The notes: generated by a model from the letters alone, not told the origin. A stretch of DNA of 64,000 nucleotides from an uncultured bacterium (GCA_905214625.1 CAJMMQ010000005.1:42452-106451); one strand, 5' to 3'; counted from the stretch's first letter, positions 47,026 to 57,600 are shown. Numbers and translations: made by a program.

Positions 47026-47805
47026 ATGGAAGGAATAATATTAGGACTTCTCATCCCCCTAATGGGCACCATGCTTGGCTCTGCCTTCGTGTTTTTCATG
47101 AAGAAAGAGATGCCCTCACTGCTCCAAAAAGCCTTACTGGGCTTTGCTTCCGGCGTAATGGTGGCAGCCTCGGTATGGTCGTTGCTCATACCCGGCATGG
47201 ACATGTGCGGCCACATGGGCAAGTGGTCTGTAATGCCTGCGGCCTTAGGTTTCATGGCCGGTATTGGTTTTCTGCTCATGATAGACTACGTTACCCCTCA
47301 CCTTCATCTCGGCAAATCGAAACCCGAAGGCCCGCACAGCCATTTGTCGCGCACGGCAATGCTGTCGCTCGCCGTTACCATACACAATCTTCCTGAAGGC
47401 ATGGCAGTAGGCGTTGTCCTTGCAGGAGCCATGCAGAGCGGAGCCGGCATAACAGCCGCAGCAGCACTTGCGATGTCGCTCGGCATCGCCATACAGAACA
47501 TTCCGGAAGGAGCCATAATATCAATGCCCATGAGAGCGGCCGGCAACAGCCGCCTAAAATCGTTCGTGTTGGGCAGCCTCAGCGGCATTGTTGAGCCTAT
47601 AGGCGGCTTTCTCGTAATAATACTTGCGTCAATGATGACTCCCGTTTTGCCTTATCTTCTGGCCTTTGCGGCAGGCGCAATGCTTTATGTCGTTGTAGAA
47701 GAGCTTATACCTGAAGCCTCAGAAGGCGAACATTCCAACATCGGCGTGATAGGCTTTTCTGCCGGTTTTGTCCTCATGATGATTCTTGACGTCGTGCTGG
47801 GATAG
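47026..47805 (+). CDS. ZIP-family metal transporter
   Basis: 259 residues, about 8 membrane helices, GufA/ZupT-like. Metal-site helices IHNLPEGMAVGV near 123 and IQNIPEGAIISMPM near 156; a short His-rich loop (THPHLHLG-like, then HSHLS) near 90-105; VVEELIPEA near 224. Imports zinc or other divalent metals across the inner membrane. Begins 72 bp after aguB without a visible terminator; co-transcription is possible but not functionally obvious. Confidence 0.9.
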   Translation: MEGIILGLLIPLMGTMLGSAFVFFMKKEMPSLLQKALLGFASGVMVAASVWSLLIPGMDMCGHMGKWSVMPAALGFMAGIGFLLMIDYVTPHLHLGKSKPEGPHSHLSRTAMLSLAVTIHNLPEGMAVGVVLAGAMQSGAGITAAAALAMSLGIAIQNIPEGAIISMPMRAAGNSRLKSFVLGSLSGIVEPIGGFLVIILASMMTPVLPYLLAFAAGAMLYVVVEELIPEASEGEHSNIGVIGFSAGFVLMMILDVVLG

Positions 47806-47834
47806 TTTTTTTAAGCACCGGCCGGTCATTAGTA

Positions 47835-47955
47835 TTCAGCCGTATTTTTGTTTTGTATTGAGTATGTTGTCGTCATTTTTTCCTTGCAGGCATATTGAGC
47901 CAAGGCAAATAAATATGACGGCAAGACGCCAATAGGAAGCAAAAATACGGCTGAA
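47835..47955. repeat. Long hairpin with 16-bp perfect terminal inverted repeats
   Basis: TTCAGCCGTATTTTTG (47835-47850) and its exact complement (47940-47955) enclose 89 nt that pair further (TGTCGTCAT with ATGACGGCA; CCTTG with CAAGG). Could be a MITE-like element or a long terminator structure after the ZIP gene. Confidence 0.6.
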
Positions 47956-48017
47956 AGCATGAATAAACAAAATAGGTAAAACTATATGCGGTCTAATGAC
48001 TGATTGGGGTTTAGAAT

Positions 48018-48049
48018 TGAGAATTAAGTGCAGAGAAACTTAATTCTCA
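48018..48049. terminator. Hairpin in the convergent interval
   Basis: 11-bp perfect stem TGAGAATTAAG (48018-48028) with CTTAATTCTCA (48039-48049), 10-nt loop. No T-run. Confidence 0.4.
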
Positions 48050-48064
48050 GCAACAATATTATGA

Positions 48065-48171
48065 TATGCATCCTTTTAGCATGCAAAAGGACACATATTG
48101 CACGCTAAAAGGGCACCTTTTATCCTCTAAAAGATGCCCTTTTATAAAGCACTGAATATCTGATTGTTACA
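48065..48171 (+). repeat. Dispersed intergenic repeat, copy C
   Basis: Modules CCTTTTAGCATGCAAAAGG, TTGCACGCTAAAAGGGC, ACCTTTTATCCTCTAAAAG, then CTGAATATCTGATTGTTACA (48152-48171). Lies between the convergent ZIP and CDF genes. No gene is visible in the remainder of 47956-48356. Confidence 0.7.
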
Positions 48172-48356
48172 AAACGGAATGTAAACAGACGAGAATTAAT
48201 GCAGAGACAGCCGGAAATATACGCCTGAAAGTTCGTCTGCCCGTTCATTAATTCCAAATCGCTTATTCTGATTTGGCCAAATTGTCGTATTATATTGAGC
48301 GGATTGTTGTTTGCTTTTTCTCAGGCAAACTATACGCAGCCTAATGCAACTGGAGG

Positions 48357-49283
48357 TTAATCATCGGGGCAAACATACTTGCCGTCAACCTTCAACGGCT
48401 CTACATGCAGCCCGATATGAGTGTCGGCACCAAAATGTTCCCTCAGTTTTACCTCTATGTCGCTGGCACGCCTGTGTGCCTCATAAAGCGAGATGTCACC
48501 CGGCATACGCAAGTGCATCTCTATGGCAATGTTGTTTCCTATACGTCTTGTACGCAGATTGTGAACACCACTCACGCCTATCTCGCTTTCGGCAATATTC
48601 TTTATCTCTTTCTCTACATCATCAGAAAGACTTTTTTCAAGCAGCTCGTCAGATGCCTGACGCATCAGAGTAAGAGCCGTTTTGATGATAAACAGGCTCA
48701 CTACAACGGCAGCTATAGGGTCGAGCACAGCCCATCGCGAACCCAGAAATATGGCTCCGCCTATGCCCAATGCCGTACCTATAGATGAAAACGCGTCGCT
48801 TCTGTGATGCCATGCGTTAGCTATAACAGCCTGAGAGTCAACAGCCTTACCCACCTTAACCGTAAAGCGATAAACCCACTCCTTTAAAATCACGCTCAGC
48901 ACAGCGGCAATAAACGCCACGTATCCGGGCTGCTGAAGTGTCTCGCCATTTAAAGCCATTATTATTTTCTCTACACCGCCGTAACAAATCATCACTCCGA
49001 CAAATAACAGAGCCAGTCCTATCAGCGACGTGGCAAGCGTCTCATATTTGCCGTGCCCGTAGTCGTGGTCGTTGTCCTGCGGTTTGTTGCTCAACCTGAC
49101 AAACACCAGAACAACAATATCCGTTATCAAATCAGACAAAGAATGTACTGCATCGGCAATCATCGCAGCCGAATGTCCGAGTATTCCGAACACAAACTTC
49201 AGCACGACAAGAACAACGTTAACCACACTTCCAAGCACGGTCACCTTGTAAATTTTCCTTTCACGCGTTTTCTTATCCATCAT
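48357..49283 (-). CDS. Cation diffusion facilitator (CDF) metal exporter
   Basis: 308 residues with six membrane helices and a C-terminal cytoplasmic ferredoxin-like domain (from ~210). Metal-site motifs HSLSD (helix 2, near 47) and HHRSD (helix 5, near 159). Exports divalent cations such as Zn or Fe/Mn against protons. The ZIP importer gene converges on it from the left, giving a metal import/export pair. Confidence 0.92.
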   Translation of the reverse strand: MMDKKTRERKIYKVTVLGSVVNVVLVVLKFVFGILGHSAAMIADAVHSLSDLITDIVVLVFVRLSNKPQDNDHDYGHGKYETLATSLIGLALLFVGVMICYGGVEKIIMALNGETLQQPGYVAFIAAVLSVILKEWVYRFTVKVGKAVDSQAVIANAWHHRSDAFSSIGTALGIGGAIFLGSRWAVLDPIAAVVVSLFIIKTALTLMRQASDELLEKSLSDDVEKEIKNIAESEIGVSGVHNLRTRRIGNNIAIEMHLRMPGDISLYEAHRRASDIEVKLREHFGADTHIGLHVEPLKVDGKYVCPDD

Positions 49284-49440
49284 TTTTACCTGTAAACCAA
49301 TATTGATAAAACCGACAAAATCTTTTTACTTGATATAAAGACTGATGCTTCTGCCGCCGCACCTGTGACAACAGCAGAAGCACCATGCAACATTATGTTT
49401 GCAGCAATGCCGGCATACGCATCATCGTGCGCAACCGCAC

Positions 49441-50748
49441 TCATTGCTGTTCCTCATGTTCTTTCTTTCCAAACTCAGGGTCTATGTCGACAAATGCCGC
49501 GACAAGGAAAGTCACTACACAGAGAATGACAACAATGATGAAGAACCACAGATAGCCCACAAGCTCCTGAAGATATCCTGCCACAAGTCCCGGCAGCATC
49601 ATCGACAGTGCCATCAATGCCGTACACAGCGCATAATGAGAGGTCTTGTATTCGCCCTGACTGTAATAAATAAGGTATAGCATGTAGGCCGTAAAGCCGA
49701 AACCATAGCCAAACTGCTCAATAAACACGCACACGTTGATTATCATAAAGCTGTCGGGCATGGCGTAACTAAGATATACATAAACAAGGTCCGGCAACGT
49801 TATGGCGCACACCATAGGCCAAAGCCACTTCCTCAGTCCGTCGCGTCCGGCAGCCATTCCGCCCAAGATGCCTCCGAGCGTAAGTCCGATTATGCCCACC
49901 GTACCCTGCACAAAGCCATACTCCTGAGGCGAAAGACCAAGTCCGCCGTTGCTCCCGCTATCGATAAGAAACAGCGAAGACACCTTTGCCAGCAGTCCTT
50001 CTGGCATGCGGTAAAAAAGCATGAACAGAAAAGCTATTATCACTTGCTTAGCCGGCATCTTGGTGAAAAACGTCTTTACAGACAACACCAGCTTTGTCCA
50101 CACCTCACGTGCACCGGCATTGCGCAGTCCGCGGTCTGACACAGGACACGGCAACACCAGGCTATGCCACAGCCACAAGGCTATGAACAAGCCCGTAACG
50201 CCATAGAACATAAGGCTCCACGAATACTTTATGCTGTTGCGGAAAAGCACCTGCAAGTTGCCTGCAATCATCACAAGGACGCCCTGTCCGAATATTGTCG
50301 CAAACCTGTAGAACGTACTTCTGATGCCTACAAACCATGCCTGCTTGTGCTGGTCCATGCCAAGCATATAGAAACCGTCGGCCGCAATGTCGTGAGTAGC
50401 ACTGCTGAAGGCCATCACCCAAAAGAAAAACAGCGTGCCCTGAAGCCAGAAGCTCGTGGGAATAGTAAACGCAACACCGCCAAAGGCCGCGCCAATGAGC
50501 AGCTGCATGGTGATAATCCACCAGCGCTTTGTCTTGACAATGTCTACAAACGGACTCCAAAGCGGCTTTATAACCCAAGGCAGATACAGCCATGAGGTGT
50601 AGAACGTAATCTCGGCATTGGTCAGTCCGAGCTGCTTATACAGGATAAGCGAAATTGTCATCACTGCCACATAAGGCAGTCCCTCGGCAAAATACAGAGT
50701 AGGAACCCAGCTCCAGGGATTCCTGCTCAACTTCCTACCAGAATTCAT
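49441..50748 (-). CDS. ampG: AmpG-type muropeptide permease (MFS)
   Basis: 435 residues, 12-14 helices. PWSWVPTLYFAEGLPYVAVMTISLILYKQLGLTNAEI at the N-terminus, PWVIKPLWSPFVD near 57 and SSATHDIAADGFYM near 112 are AmpG hallmarks. Imports GlcNAc-anhydroMurNAc peptides released during wall turnover. It starts 21 bp after the GT2-HIT-SpoIID gene ends, same strand, so the two are co-transcribed. Inner membrane. Confidence 0.88.
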   Translation of the reverse strand: MNSGRKLSRNPWSWVPTLYFAEGLPYVAVMTISLILYKQLGLTNAEITFYTSWLYLPWVIKPLWSPFVDIVKTKRWWIITMQLLIGAAFGGVAFTIPTSFWLQGTLFFFWVMAFSSATHDIAADGFYMLGMDQHKQAWFVGIRSTFYRFATIFGQGVLVMIAGNLQVLFRNSIKYSWSLMFYGVTGLFIALWLWHSLVLPCPVSDRGLRNAGAREVWTKLVLSVKTFFTKMPAKQVIIAFLFMLFYRMPEGLLAKVSSLFLIDSGSNGGLGLSPQEYGFVQGTVGIIGLTLGGILGGMAAGRDGLRKWLWPMVCAITLPDLVYVYLSYAMPDSFMIINVCVFIEQFGYGFGFTAYMLYLIYYSQGEYKTSHYALCTALMALSMMLPGLVAGYLQELVGYLWFFIIVVILCVVTFLVAAFVDIDPEFGKKEHEEQQ

Positions 50749-50769
50749 TTTCTTGTTTTCTGCTTTATA

Positions 50770-53700
50770 TTAACCGTATATCTTTCTTATTTCCGCACCA
50801 CGGTAGTAGTGCAGAAGAATATCATCATATTTATATCCGCGCTCGCCCATCACGGCAGCTCCTATCTGACAAAGCCCCACTCCGTGGCCCCATCCGGCTC
50901 CTGTAAGCACAAAACGCTGCGGCACACCGTTGCTAACACCCGCCTTGTCTACTACAAACGCGCTGCTGTAAAGATGTGTTTCGCTCAGCACCCGCCTTAT
51001 TTCAAGTTCCTTGCCGATGGTGAACGAGCCTTTAGTTCCTACAATCTTCAGTTTCCATATACGTCCGCTCTTTCCGCGCGCAACAGGCTTCAGGTCAACA
51101 ATCTCGCCCAAGTCGAGTTTCAGCTTGTCAGCCACAAGCGCGGCCAACTGCTCCTGCGAGTATTCCACCTTCCAACGGTAGAAGTCTGCTGTCTCCTGAT
51201 CATAGTCATTGAGCACCTGCGACAGTATATTCTTGTCGTGCGTGTTACAGAACGCATCGCCGTTACCCCTAATCCAGGCCTCGGCCTCTTCCTCCTTTGT
51301 CAGGTCTGGCAGAGGCTCGCCGTTACATTCATTGTCATGCAAAGCCACCAGATACGACTGCGGCGTGTCTTCCCAACAATACTGATACTCCTCGGTTATG
51401 CCACCGCAACATTTGCTGAACCGTGCGTCGCAAATGTCCTCACCTGACATCAATATCTGTCCGCGCGTCTCGCTCACCGCCTGCTCCACATGCTTGTTCT
51501 TAGCCTTTGTTATGCCCTGATAGCGCTGACAATGGTCATCGGCACACACGTCGAATATGGTATGGTCGTCGCGGTCGTACCAGCGTATCAGCTCATCGTC
51601 TTTCTTGATGAACGAGAAGAAGCCGTTGCCTCCGCCGGCCTGACGCTTGCGGCGCTCCATCTGTGCAAGCAGCCAACTGCGCGATATCACGGCATGAGCC
51701 TTTAGAAATTCAAGCGACGAAGTGGCTTTCATCTCACTGGAAATAACGCTTATCAGATAGTTTTCAACTGGCAGACGGTTTATGGCACATATCTTGTCGG
51801 CCTCAACAACTATCTTCAGAGTGCCCTGAAATGTCTGTGTTTCCTTGCGCTCCCAATGGAAGTTGACGCCAATGGTAACGTCGCTCAGAGAGAACGACGC
51901 ACCTTTGTCGCAAGGCGTAAATGTAAGTTCACGGTAAAGGTTGCCGTTCCACAGAATACCACCCTCTGAAAACGACACCTGCTGCGGGCCTGTTATCATC
52001 TCGCCCTTGGCCATATACTCGCCGTTGAGCGAGAAACAGATGCTCTCGGCACTGACTATGCCCACATGAACATCTGGCTCAATGCGCTTATAGCACTCTG
52101 CCCGCCCTGCGTCTCCGCTGTGTCCGGCAGCCTTAATCTTGGCTATAACGTCTTGCATCCCGGCTTCAGTGAGCGTCACCTCACGCAATATGGCCTCAGC
52201 CTGTTCTGCCGTCAGCCGCTCAAAGTCTTCCCTTCGCGGCGTTATTATCAGCCCGGCCATGTCGAGCGCGCCCGGACTTACCAGCATCTTGCCGTCGCCT
52301 TCTGCCGAATAGCAGTCGGGTCTGTGCTTGCGGCGCGGAAATACCACCGTCAGCCACTGTCCGGCCGACATCCAGCTAACAATGTTCATCATCGGCTCTA
52401 TGTCGCCGTCGTGCAGAGGCAGGGCACCATACACACAACGGAAGAGCCTCTCGCCGGCCTCAGCATTGCGGCTTCTTATCAGCAAGGCCGGACAAGCCCA
52501 GCTGTTGATGACAGATATGTCATTGTCACCGTCGAGCGAATACACCACCGTTATGTCGCGCACCAGCCTCGTCCATGATGCCTGCAAGGGCACCTTGCCG
52601 CTCGTTCCGGCCTGAAAATGCATGTGGTCTGGTGCCGACGCTCCACACTTCGGACCGTTGTAGAACACCATTATATCAGGGTTCTTGGCCAATATGCCAT
52701 GCATCTCGGTGTAATATTCGAGTATATGCTGCGGCTGATGCTTTACGGCCGGCAACGTGAAGTGTACGGGAAGTATGGGGTATGGATTAACCAATATGTC
52801 GAATTTGTCGTCAAAGCGCTTTATCAACTGTTCCTGCGGACGGTTCTCCTTGCACAGAAAACATGGGCGCTTGCTTATTGAAGCCTTGTCTATCGAAGCC
52901 CCGGTAGACACCATCCTGGCAGGATTAAACTGTGCCACAAGCGGTATTCCGCCGTCGCTCAGGTCGCGCGTAAGCACTTCCTGCAAGTCTCTGAAGTTAT
53001 GGCGTGCCATGCTCCATGTCTCTATCTGACGGTTAAAAAAGCGGTAGAGCGAGCTGTCGGCCATAACGTCTGCCTTGCCGGCTGTCATCTGCTGACGCGC
53101 CATCAGCTCCATTGTGCGCAGGCGGTCTTTATACAGATTGTTGGCGTTGACCTTGTCTACAGTCAGTGCCGCGTCGCTGTTGCCACCCCAACGGCGGCAC
53201 AGATAAAGTTCGGTATATATTCGACCTATCTTATAGCGGCGGCTGAAAGCCAGTCCGGCAGCATAGTCCTCGCCGTAGCTTGTGTTCGGAAAGCGTATCT
53301 GCCTGAGCAGCGGCGTAAAGAAAGCACGCGGCGCTCCCAGTCCATTGATGCGCAGGGCGTTGTTGCATCCGTTGTCGTCGGTCCATTCTGCATGGCTTAT
53401 CAGTCCCGGCGGCAGCGTGTTAAGGTCGAAGTCGCACATGCGGTAGCTGCCTACAATCATGGCGGCACGCTGTCTGTAAAACTCGTCGACAATAGTCTGC
53501 AAAGTGTTTTCCGACGAATAGAGGTCATCGCTGTCGAGCTGAACAGCAAAGCGTCCGCACCGCTCATCGTCAATGGCCACGTTCCAGCATCCGCCTATGC
53601 CAAGGTCGGTGCGCTGCGGCACGATGTGTATCAGCGGCGCACGGCCGTCCTTACGTGCGGCATACTGCTCCAGCAGTTGTGTTGTTTTATCTGTTGAATG

Positions 53701-54561
53701 GTTGTCAACTACAATGACGTTGAACGGAAAACTTGTTTTCTGCGACAGTGCGCTGTCAACGGCGTCGCATATCGTCTTCTCACGGTTGCGCACGGGTATA
53801 ACCACCGACGCCTCATATTCAAAGTCCTGCTCGTTGAAGTCGGGCTCACGATACAGGGCCGTGTCGATGAGCGCGCCAACAGCTTTAAGGTGCGCCGTAA
53901 CGGCCTGTTCCATCTCTATCTGCACCTCGCGGTTGGCAGGGTTTACATAGTCAAACTGCTTTACGCCGCTTGCCCTCAGGTCTTGTTCCTCTTCCGTATA
54001 AAGCAACTCATTGATATGGAAGATGCGCCCGCAGCGGCTGAGATAGAGCCACAGCTCATACCATCCTGCAAATCTGTATGCCGACTCTTCTACGTCGCGC
54101 GCAAACCTGTTGAGCAGCGTGCCTTTGATCATAACCACGCTGCCGAAGTCGAAGTCGTCGCGCAGACTGCCTTCCTGCCAGTCTATCACGGGGTGTGGCT
54201 TTGGTTCGCCGTTCTCTACCGATATGCGGTCGCTGTACACCATCGACGCGTCGGTCTCGGCTGCCACACGCATCATGCGCTGTATAGAATATTGACCCAG
54301 ACTTACGGGCACGGTCTTCAGGAATACCAGCGCATAGTCGGCCATGCAGCTCTCGGCTATGGCATGCATAGACGATGCCGACAGCAGCTCGTCAACGGCA
54401 ATAAACGAGCAGTTTTCGGGCACGGGTGTGCTCATAGCCATATCTTGTGTAACCATCAGGTTTATATGCCGTATCATGCGGCTGCCTTTAAGCTGACGCA
54501 GGGTGTTGGCCACCGCACTGATGTCAGCGCAAGGCAAGAAGCAGTCTATTGTTCCTCTCAT
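50770..54561 (-). CDS. Three-module protein: GT2 glycosyltransferase, HIT-like DUF4922, SpoIID/LytB
   Basis: 1263 residues from [10 protein letters not shown] (54561); longer frames to 54672 run past the predicted promoter. Residues 1-240: Rossmann-like, second GT-A-like half. 250-480: GT2 domain ([36 protein letters not shown] at 342-346). 550-820: DUF4922 with CFLC (567, 570) and [12 protein letters not shown], a HxHxQ active-site signature (646-650) of the GalT/Apa branch of HIT proteins. 830-1263: SpoIID/LytB domain with ISSEM (catalytic Glu near 943) and [13 protein letters not shown] near 1223. No signal peptide, so probably cytoplasmic, which is odd for SpoIID, a glycan-strand lytic enzyme. 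Directly upstream of ampG. Role in wall-fragment recycling is inferred. Confidence 0.82.
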   Translation of the reverse strand: MRGTIDCFLPCADISAVANTLRQLKGSRMIRHINLMVTQDMAMSTPVPENCSFIAVDELLSASSMHAIAESCMADYALVFLKTVPVSLGQYSIQRMMRVAAETDASMVYSDRISVENGEPKPHPVIDWQEGSLRDDFDFGSVVMIKGTLLNRFARDVEESAYRFAGWYELWLYLSRCGRIFHINELLYTEEEQDLRASGVKQFDYVNPANREVQIEMEQAVTAHLKAVGALIDTALYREPDFNEQDFEYEASVVIPVRNREKTICDAVDSALSQKTSFPFNVIVVDNHSTDKTTQLLEQYAARKDGRAPLIHIVPQRTDLGIGGCWNVAIDDERCGRFAVQLDSDDLYSSENTLQTIVDEFYRQRAAMIVGSYRMCDFDLNTLPPGLISHAEWTDDNGCNNALRINGLGAPRAFFTPLLRQIRFPNTSYGEDYAAGLAFSRRYKIGRIYTELYLCRRWGGNSDAALTVDKVNANNLYKDRLRTMELMARQQMTAGKADVMADSSLYRFFNRQIETWSMARHNFRDLQEVLTRDLSDGGIPLVAQFNPARMVSTGASIDKASISKRPCFLCKENRPQEQLIKRFDDKFDILVNPYPILPVHFTLPAVKHQPQHILEYYTEMHGILAKNPDIMVFYNGPKCGASAPDHMHFQAGTSGKVPLQASWTRLVRDITVVYSLDGDNDISVINSWACPALLIRSRNAEAGERLFRCVYGALPLHDGDIEPMMNIVSWMSAGQWLTVVFPRRKHRPDCYSAEGDGKMLVSPGALDMAGLIITPRREDFERLTAEQAEAILREVTLTEAGMQDVIAKIKAAGHSGDAGRAECYKRIEPDVHVGIVSAESICFSLNGEYMAKGEMITGPQQVSFSEGGILWNGNLYRELTFTPCDKGASFSLSDVTIGVNFHWERKETQTFQGTLKIVVEADKICAINRLPVENYLISVISSEMKATSSLEFLKAHAVISRSWLLAQMERRKRQAGGGNGFFSFIKKDDELIRWYDRDDHTIFDVCADDHCQRYQGITKAKNKHVEQAVSETRGQILMSGEDICDARFSKCCGGITEEYQYCWEDTPQSYLVALHDNECNGEPLPDLTKEEEAEAWIRGNGDAFCNTHDKNILSQVLNDYDQETADFYRWKVEYSQEQLAALVADKLKLDLGEIVDLKPVARGKSGRIWKLKIVGTKGSFTIGKELEIRRVLSETHLYSSAFVVDKAGVSNGVPQRFVLTGAGWGHGVGLCQIGAAVMGERGYKYDDILLHYYRGAEIRKIYG

Positions 54562-54661
54562 TTCTGTTTTTTCATAAATTGTTACGCCGCACTCACCCAC
54601 AGATGCCCGGCTGTTTGCTGAGCACATGGCCGATACGGCGATTTCTTTGTATATTGACGTG

Positions 54662-54669
54662 CAAAAATA
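54662..54669 (-). promoter_or_regulatory. -7 element of the GT2-HIT-SpoIID/ampG unit
   Basis: TATTTTTG on the minus strand; predicted start near 54655 supports the ATG at 54561 with a ~95-nt leader. Confidence 0.5.
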
Positions 54670-54896
54670 CATAAAAATCTTGACAATGGTGCTCTATTTT
54701 ACCGAAAATAGCCTCGCCGCATTACCCTCTTAAACAATTTTACACCGCACAATAATAATGCTGCCCAACAACAACTGCCCCGCCATCATACCGACATGCA
54801 ACGCAGAACAGGTTATAAGCCGCCATATATCATGCGCCATCTCAGTTCACACATATTAACAGTAAGATACTTTTCACCGTTTGAATTTTAACACTT

Positions 54897-55209
54897 AAAA
54901 ATTCCGGTTTTAGAAAAACACCGTGTCCGAAAAGACATGAAATATCACATCTTGCGGCATATTGCAACGTAGCTTGTATCCTTTCATATTGCAAAAGATA
55001 TGCTTTTGTGATGTAAAAGGACGAATTTTGCATCACAAAAGCACGCCTTTTAGCCGCCAAAAAGGGCATAAACATTGGGCAAAAGGGCATAAAACGCATC
55101 TCCGGCAGACTAAAAAAAACGCGATAAAATGATGCCTGAAATTTCTTGTTCCGACATACACTGCTGAGCATCAGAACGTTACACAAAAGGCTCTAAAACC
55201 GGAGTTTTT
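54897..55209 (+). repeat. Dispersed intergenic repeat, copy D, inside 18-bp inverted repeats
   Basis: Core 54978-55095: TATTGCAAAAGATATGC, TTTTGTGATGTAAAAGG, TTTTGCATCACAAAAGC, CCTTTTAGCC, AAAAAGGGCAT, AAAAGGGCAT; then CTGAGCATCAGAACGTTACA (55164-55183). The block is bounded by AAAAATTCCGGTTTTAGA (54897-54914) and its complement with one mismatch (55192-55209). No gene in 54670-55484. Confidence 0.65.
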
Positions 55210-55484
55210 CCGACAAAACTTGTCCCGCGTTTCAAATAATGCCACTTTTAAACTTTTTAAGTTAATCACCCAATCACAATTTTAAGTATAATTAACTTCA
55301 TATTCAGGCATCAAAACATCAGCAACTTCACCACACTGCATAGTCTTGCGGCCCAATCCATCAGCGTTGTTTCCATGTAACAATGCGGCACATCAGGCAT
55401 ACCGACACGGCCGTCGGCACGGACATAACATATTTATAATAAACAAAAAACATTAAACTTCCCGATTATCTCACTTTTTTTAGC

Positions 55485-55492
55485 TAACTTTG
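55485..55492 (+). promoter_or_regulatory. -7 element of rlmN
   Basis: TAACTTTG, exact -7 match, 26 bp before the ATG; -33 unclear. Confidence 0.5.
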
Positions 55493-55518
55493 TCGGCCGT
55501 AAACAAAGAATTTTTGAG

Positions 55519-56556
55519 ATGGAACAAAGCACTACACCGTTATTGGGATTAACACTTAACGAACTTAAAGATGTTGCCAAAGCCATGGGCATGCCGGCTT
55601 TTGTCGGGGCACAGATGGCCAAATGGCTCTACACTCAGCACGTAAGCTCAATAGACGACATGCTGAACATCTCGAAAGCTAACCGCGAAAAGCTGAAACA
55701 GCACTACCGCATAGGCTGCATGCCGCCCTCCGACTGCCAGAAATCTGTTGACGGAACGATAAAATATCTGTTCCCTACGGAGAGCGGTAAGTTTGTCGAA
55801 ACGGTTTACATACCCGACAAAGACCGCGCCACGCTGTGCGTGTCGTCGCAGGTGGGATGCAAGATGAACTGCCTGTTCTGCCAGACCGGAAAGCAGGGCT
55901 TTGAGGGCAACCTCACAGCTACCGACATATTGAACCAGATATACTCGCTGCCCGAGCGCGACAAGCTCACCAACATAGTGTTTATGGGCCAGGGCGAGCC
56001 TATGGACAACCTCGACAACGTGCTCAGGGCCACCGGCATACTTACGGCCGACTACGGCTACGCATGGAGCCCCAAGCGCATCACGGTGAGCAGCGTGGGC
56101 GTTAAGAATAAGCTGAAGAGGTTTATCGAGGAGAGCGAATGTCATGTAGCCATAAGCCTCCACTCGCCTGTACACGAGCAGCGCGCCATGCTCATGCCGG
56201 CCGAAAAGGGCATGCCCATTGCCGATGTGGTGGAACTGCTGCGCAACTACGACTTCAGCCACCAGCGCCGCCTGTCGTTCGAATATATCGTCTTCGGCGG
56301 ACTCAACGACTCTATGGTGTTCGCCAAGGAGATTATCCGTCTGCTAAAGGGGCTCGACTGCCGCATCAACCTCATAAGATTCCACCAGATACCGGGCGTT
56401 GACCTCCACGGAGCCGACGACGCCACAATGGAAAAGCTGCGCGACTATCTTACGTCTCACGGCGTGTTCACCACAATAAGGGCAAGCCGCGGACAGGATA
56501 TATTTGCCGCATGCGGATTGCTCAGCACGGCAAGAAAGGAGAACAGGCTGAAGTGA
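55519..56556 (+). CDS. rlmN: 23S rRNA (adenine2503-C2)/tRNA (adenine37-C2)-methyltransferase RlmN
   Basis: 345 residues, radical SAM methyl synthase. GQGEPMDNLDNV near 160, the cluster motif CKMNCLFCQTG near 114-124, and the methyl-carrying Cys in IFAACGLL near the C-terminus. Methylates A2503 of 23S rRNA and A37 of some tRNAs, affecting fidelity. Its stop overlaps the GTG start of the next gene, so the lipoprotein gene is translationally coupled. Confidence 0.95.
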   Translation: MEQSTTPLLGLTLNELKDVAKAMGMPAFVGAQMAKWLYTQHVSSIDDMLNISKANREKLKQHYRIGCMPPSDCQKSVDGTIKYLFPTESGKFVETVYIPDKDRATLCVSSQVGCKMNCLFCQTGKQGFEGNLTATDILNQIYSLPERDKLTNIVFMGQGEPMDNLDNVLRATGILTADYGYAWSPKRITVSSVGVKNKLKRFIEESECHVAISLHSPVHEQRAMLMPAEKGMPIADVVELLRNYDFSHQRRLSFEYIVFGGLNDSMVFAKEIIRLLKGLDCRINLIRFHQIPGVDLHGADDATMEKLRDYLTSHGVFTTIRASRGQDIFAACGLLSTARKENRLK

Positions 56557-57566
56557 TAAAGTGTCTGCGGCTATTGCTTCTGGCGGCCATTGTTGCCTTA
56601 TGCTCGTGCAGCGGCGGCCCGCAGTCGCTGTTGCCCAAGAGCGGCGGACGGCCTTACGAGGTTATGCTCGTGGCCTCCGACGGGCGTTGCGCAGCCGTCG
56701 TAGACAGCGTTCTGGCGCAGGACATGCCTTCGCTGCCGCAGCCTGAGCCGATGTTCGACGTGTCGCGGATAGACAGCACACGCTTCAACCAGACCACACG
56801 CCTGGCGCGCTGCATAGTGATAGTTACCGTAAACCCCGCCATATTCACGTCGACGCGCATAAGATACGAAAAAAACGTATGGGCAAGGCCGCAGCTTGTG
56901 GTATATGTCAACACTCCGTCGGCATCACAGCTAAGCCTGTACATGGCAAAAGCCGGACGCAATCTCACCGCTCTGCTCGCAAGGGCCGAGATTAACACGG
57001 CCATATCGGCGCTGCGCGCCGGTAGCAATCCCAAGGCCGAAAACAGCATCAGGCGTATGTTTGGCTGGGACATGCGTATTCCTGCCGACATGAAGGCCGG
57101 CAAGACGGGACGCAACTTTATATGGCTGTCGGACAACGGCGCCGACCGCATGCGCAACATCTGTGTCTACTCTTACAGCGGCACCGCTCTCGACGCAGCC
57201 CGTGCCTTAGCCATGCGCGACAGCGTGATGAAGGCCAACATTCCGGGCGAGCTCGACGGCATGTATATGCAGACAGTGCAGGGAAGCGTTACGGCAGGAC
57301 TGACAAAAGAGAGAAAACGCACGGCAATGATATGCCGCGGACTGTGGGAGATGCGCAACGACGCCATGGGCGGACCGTTTGTGTCGTACTCCACAATTGA
57401 CTCTGCCAACAGCCGCATAATAGTGGCCGAAGCCTTTGTATATGCGCCGGGCATACGCAAGCGCAACCTCATTAGGAGTGCCGAGGCTGCCCTCTACACG
57501 CTCGACAAGCCGCAACGGCAAGCACGGCAGAAATATGCAGACCGCACGGCAAGACACACCGATTAA
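56553..57566 (+). CDS. DUF4837-family lipoprotein
   Basis: 337 residues from a GTG at 56553 whose GTGA overlaps the TGA of rlmN. This start gives a lipoprotein signal (IKCLRLLLLAAIVALCSCSG), unlike the ATG at 56511 which adds 14 charged residues. The body matches the Bacteroidetes DUF4837 pattern: GRPYEVMLVASD, FDVSRIDSTRFNQTTRLARCIVIV, YEKNVWARPQLVVYV, and GPFVSYSTID near the C-terminus. Envelope protein of unknown function, conserved beside rlmN/pdxA. Confidence 0.8.
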   Translation: MIKCLRLLLLAAIVALCSCSGGPQSLLPKSGGRPYEVMLVASDGRCAAVVDSVLAQDMPSLPQPEPMFDVSRIDSTRFNQTTRLARCIVIVTVNPAIFTSTRIRYEKNVWARPQLVVYVNTPSASQLSLYMAKAGRNLTALLARAEINTAISALRAGSNPKAENSIRRMFGWDMRIPADMKAGKTGRNFIWLSDNGADRMRNICVYSYSGTALDAARALAMRDSVMKANIPGELDGMYMQTVQGSVTAGLTKERKRTAMICRGLWEMRNDAMGGPFVSYSTIDSANSRIIVAEAFVYAPGIRKRNLIRSAEAALYTLDKPQRQARQKYADRTARHTD

Positions 57567-57600
57567 AAAGGAAAACGATTATAACAAAACATATAAAAAT

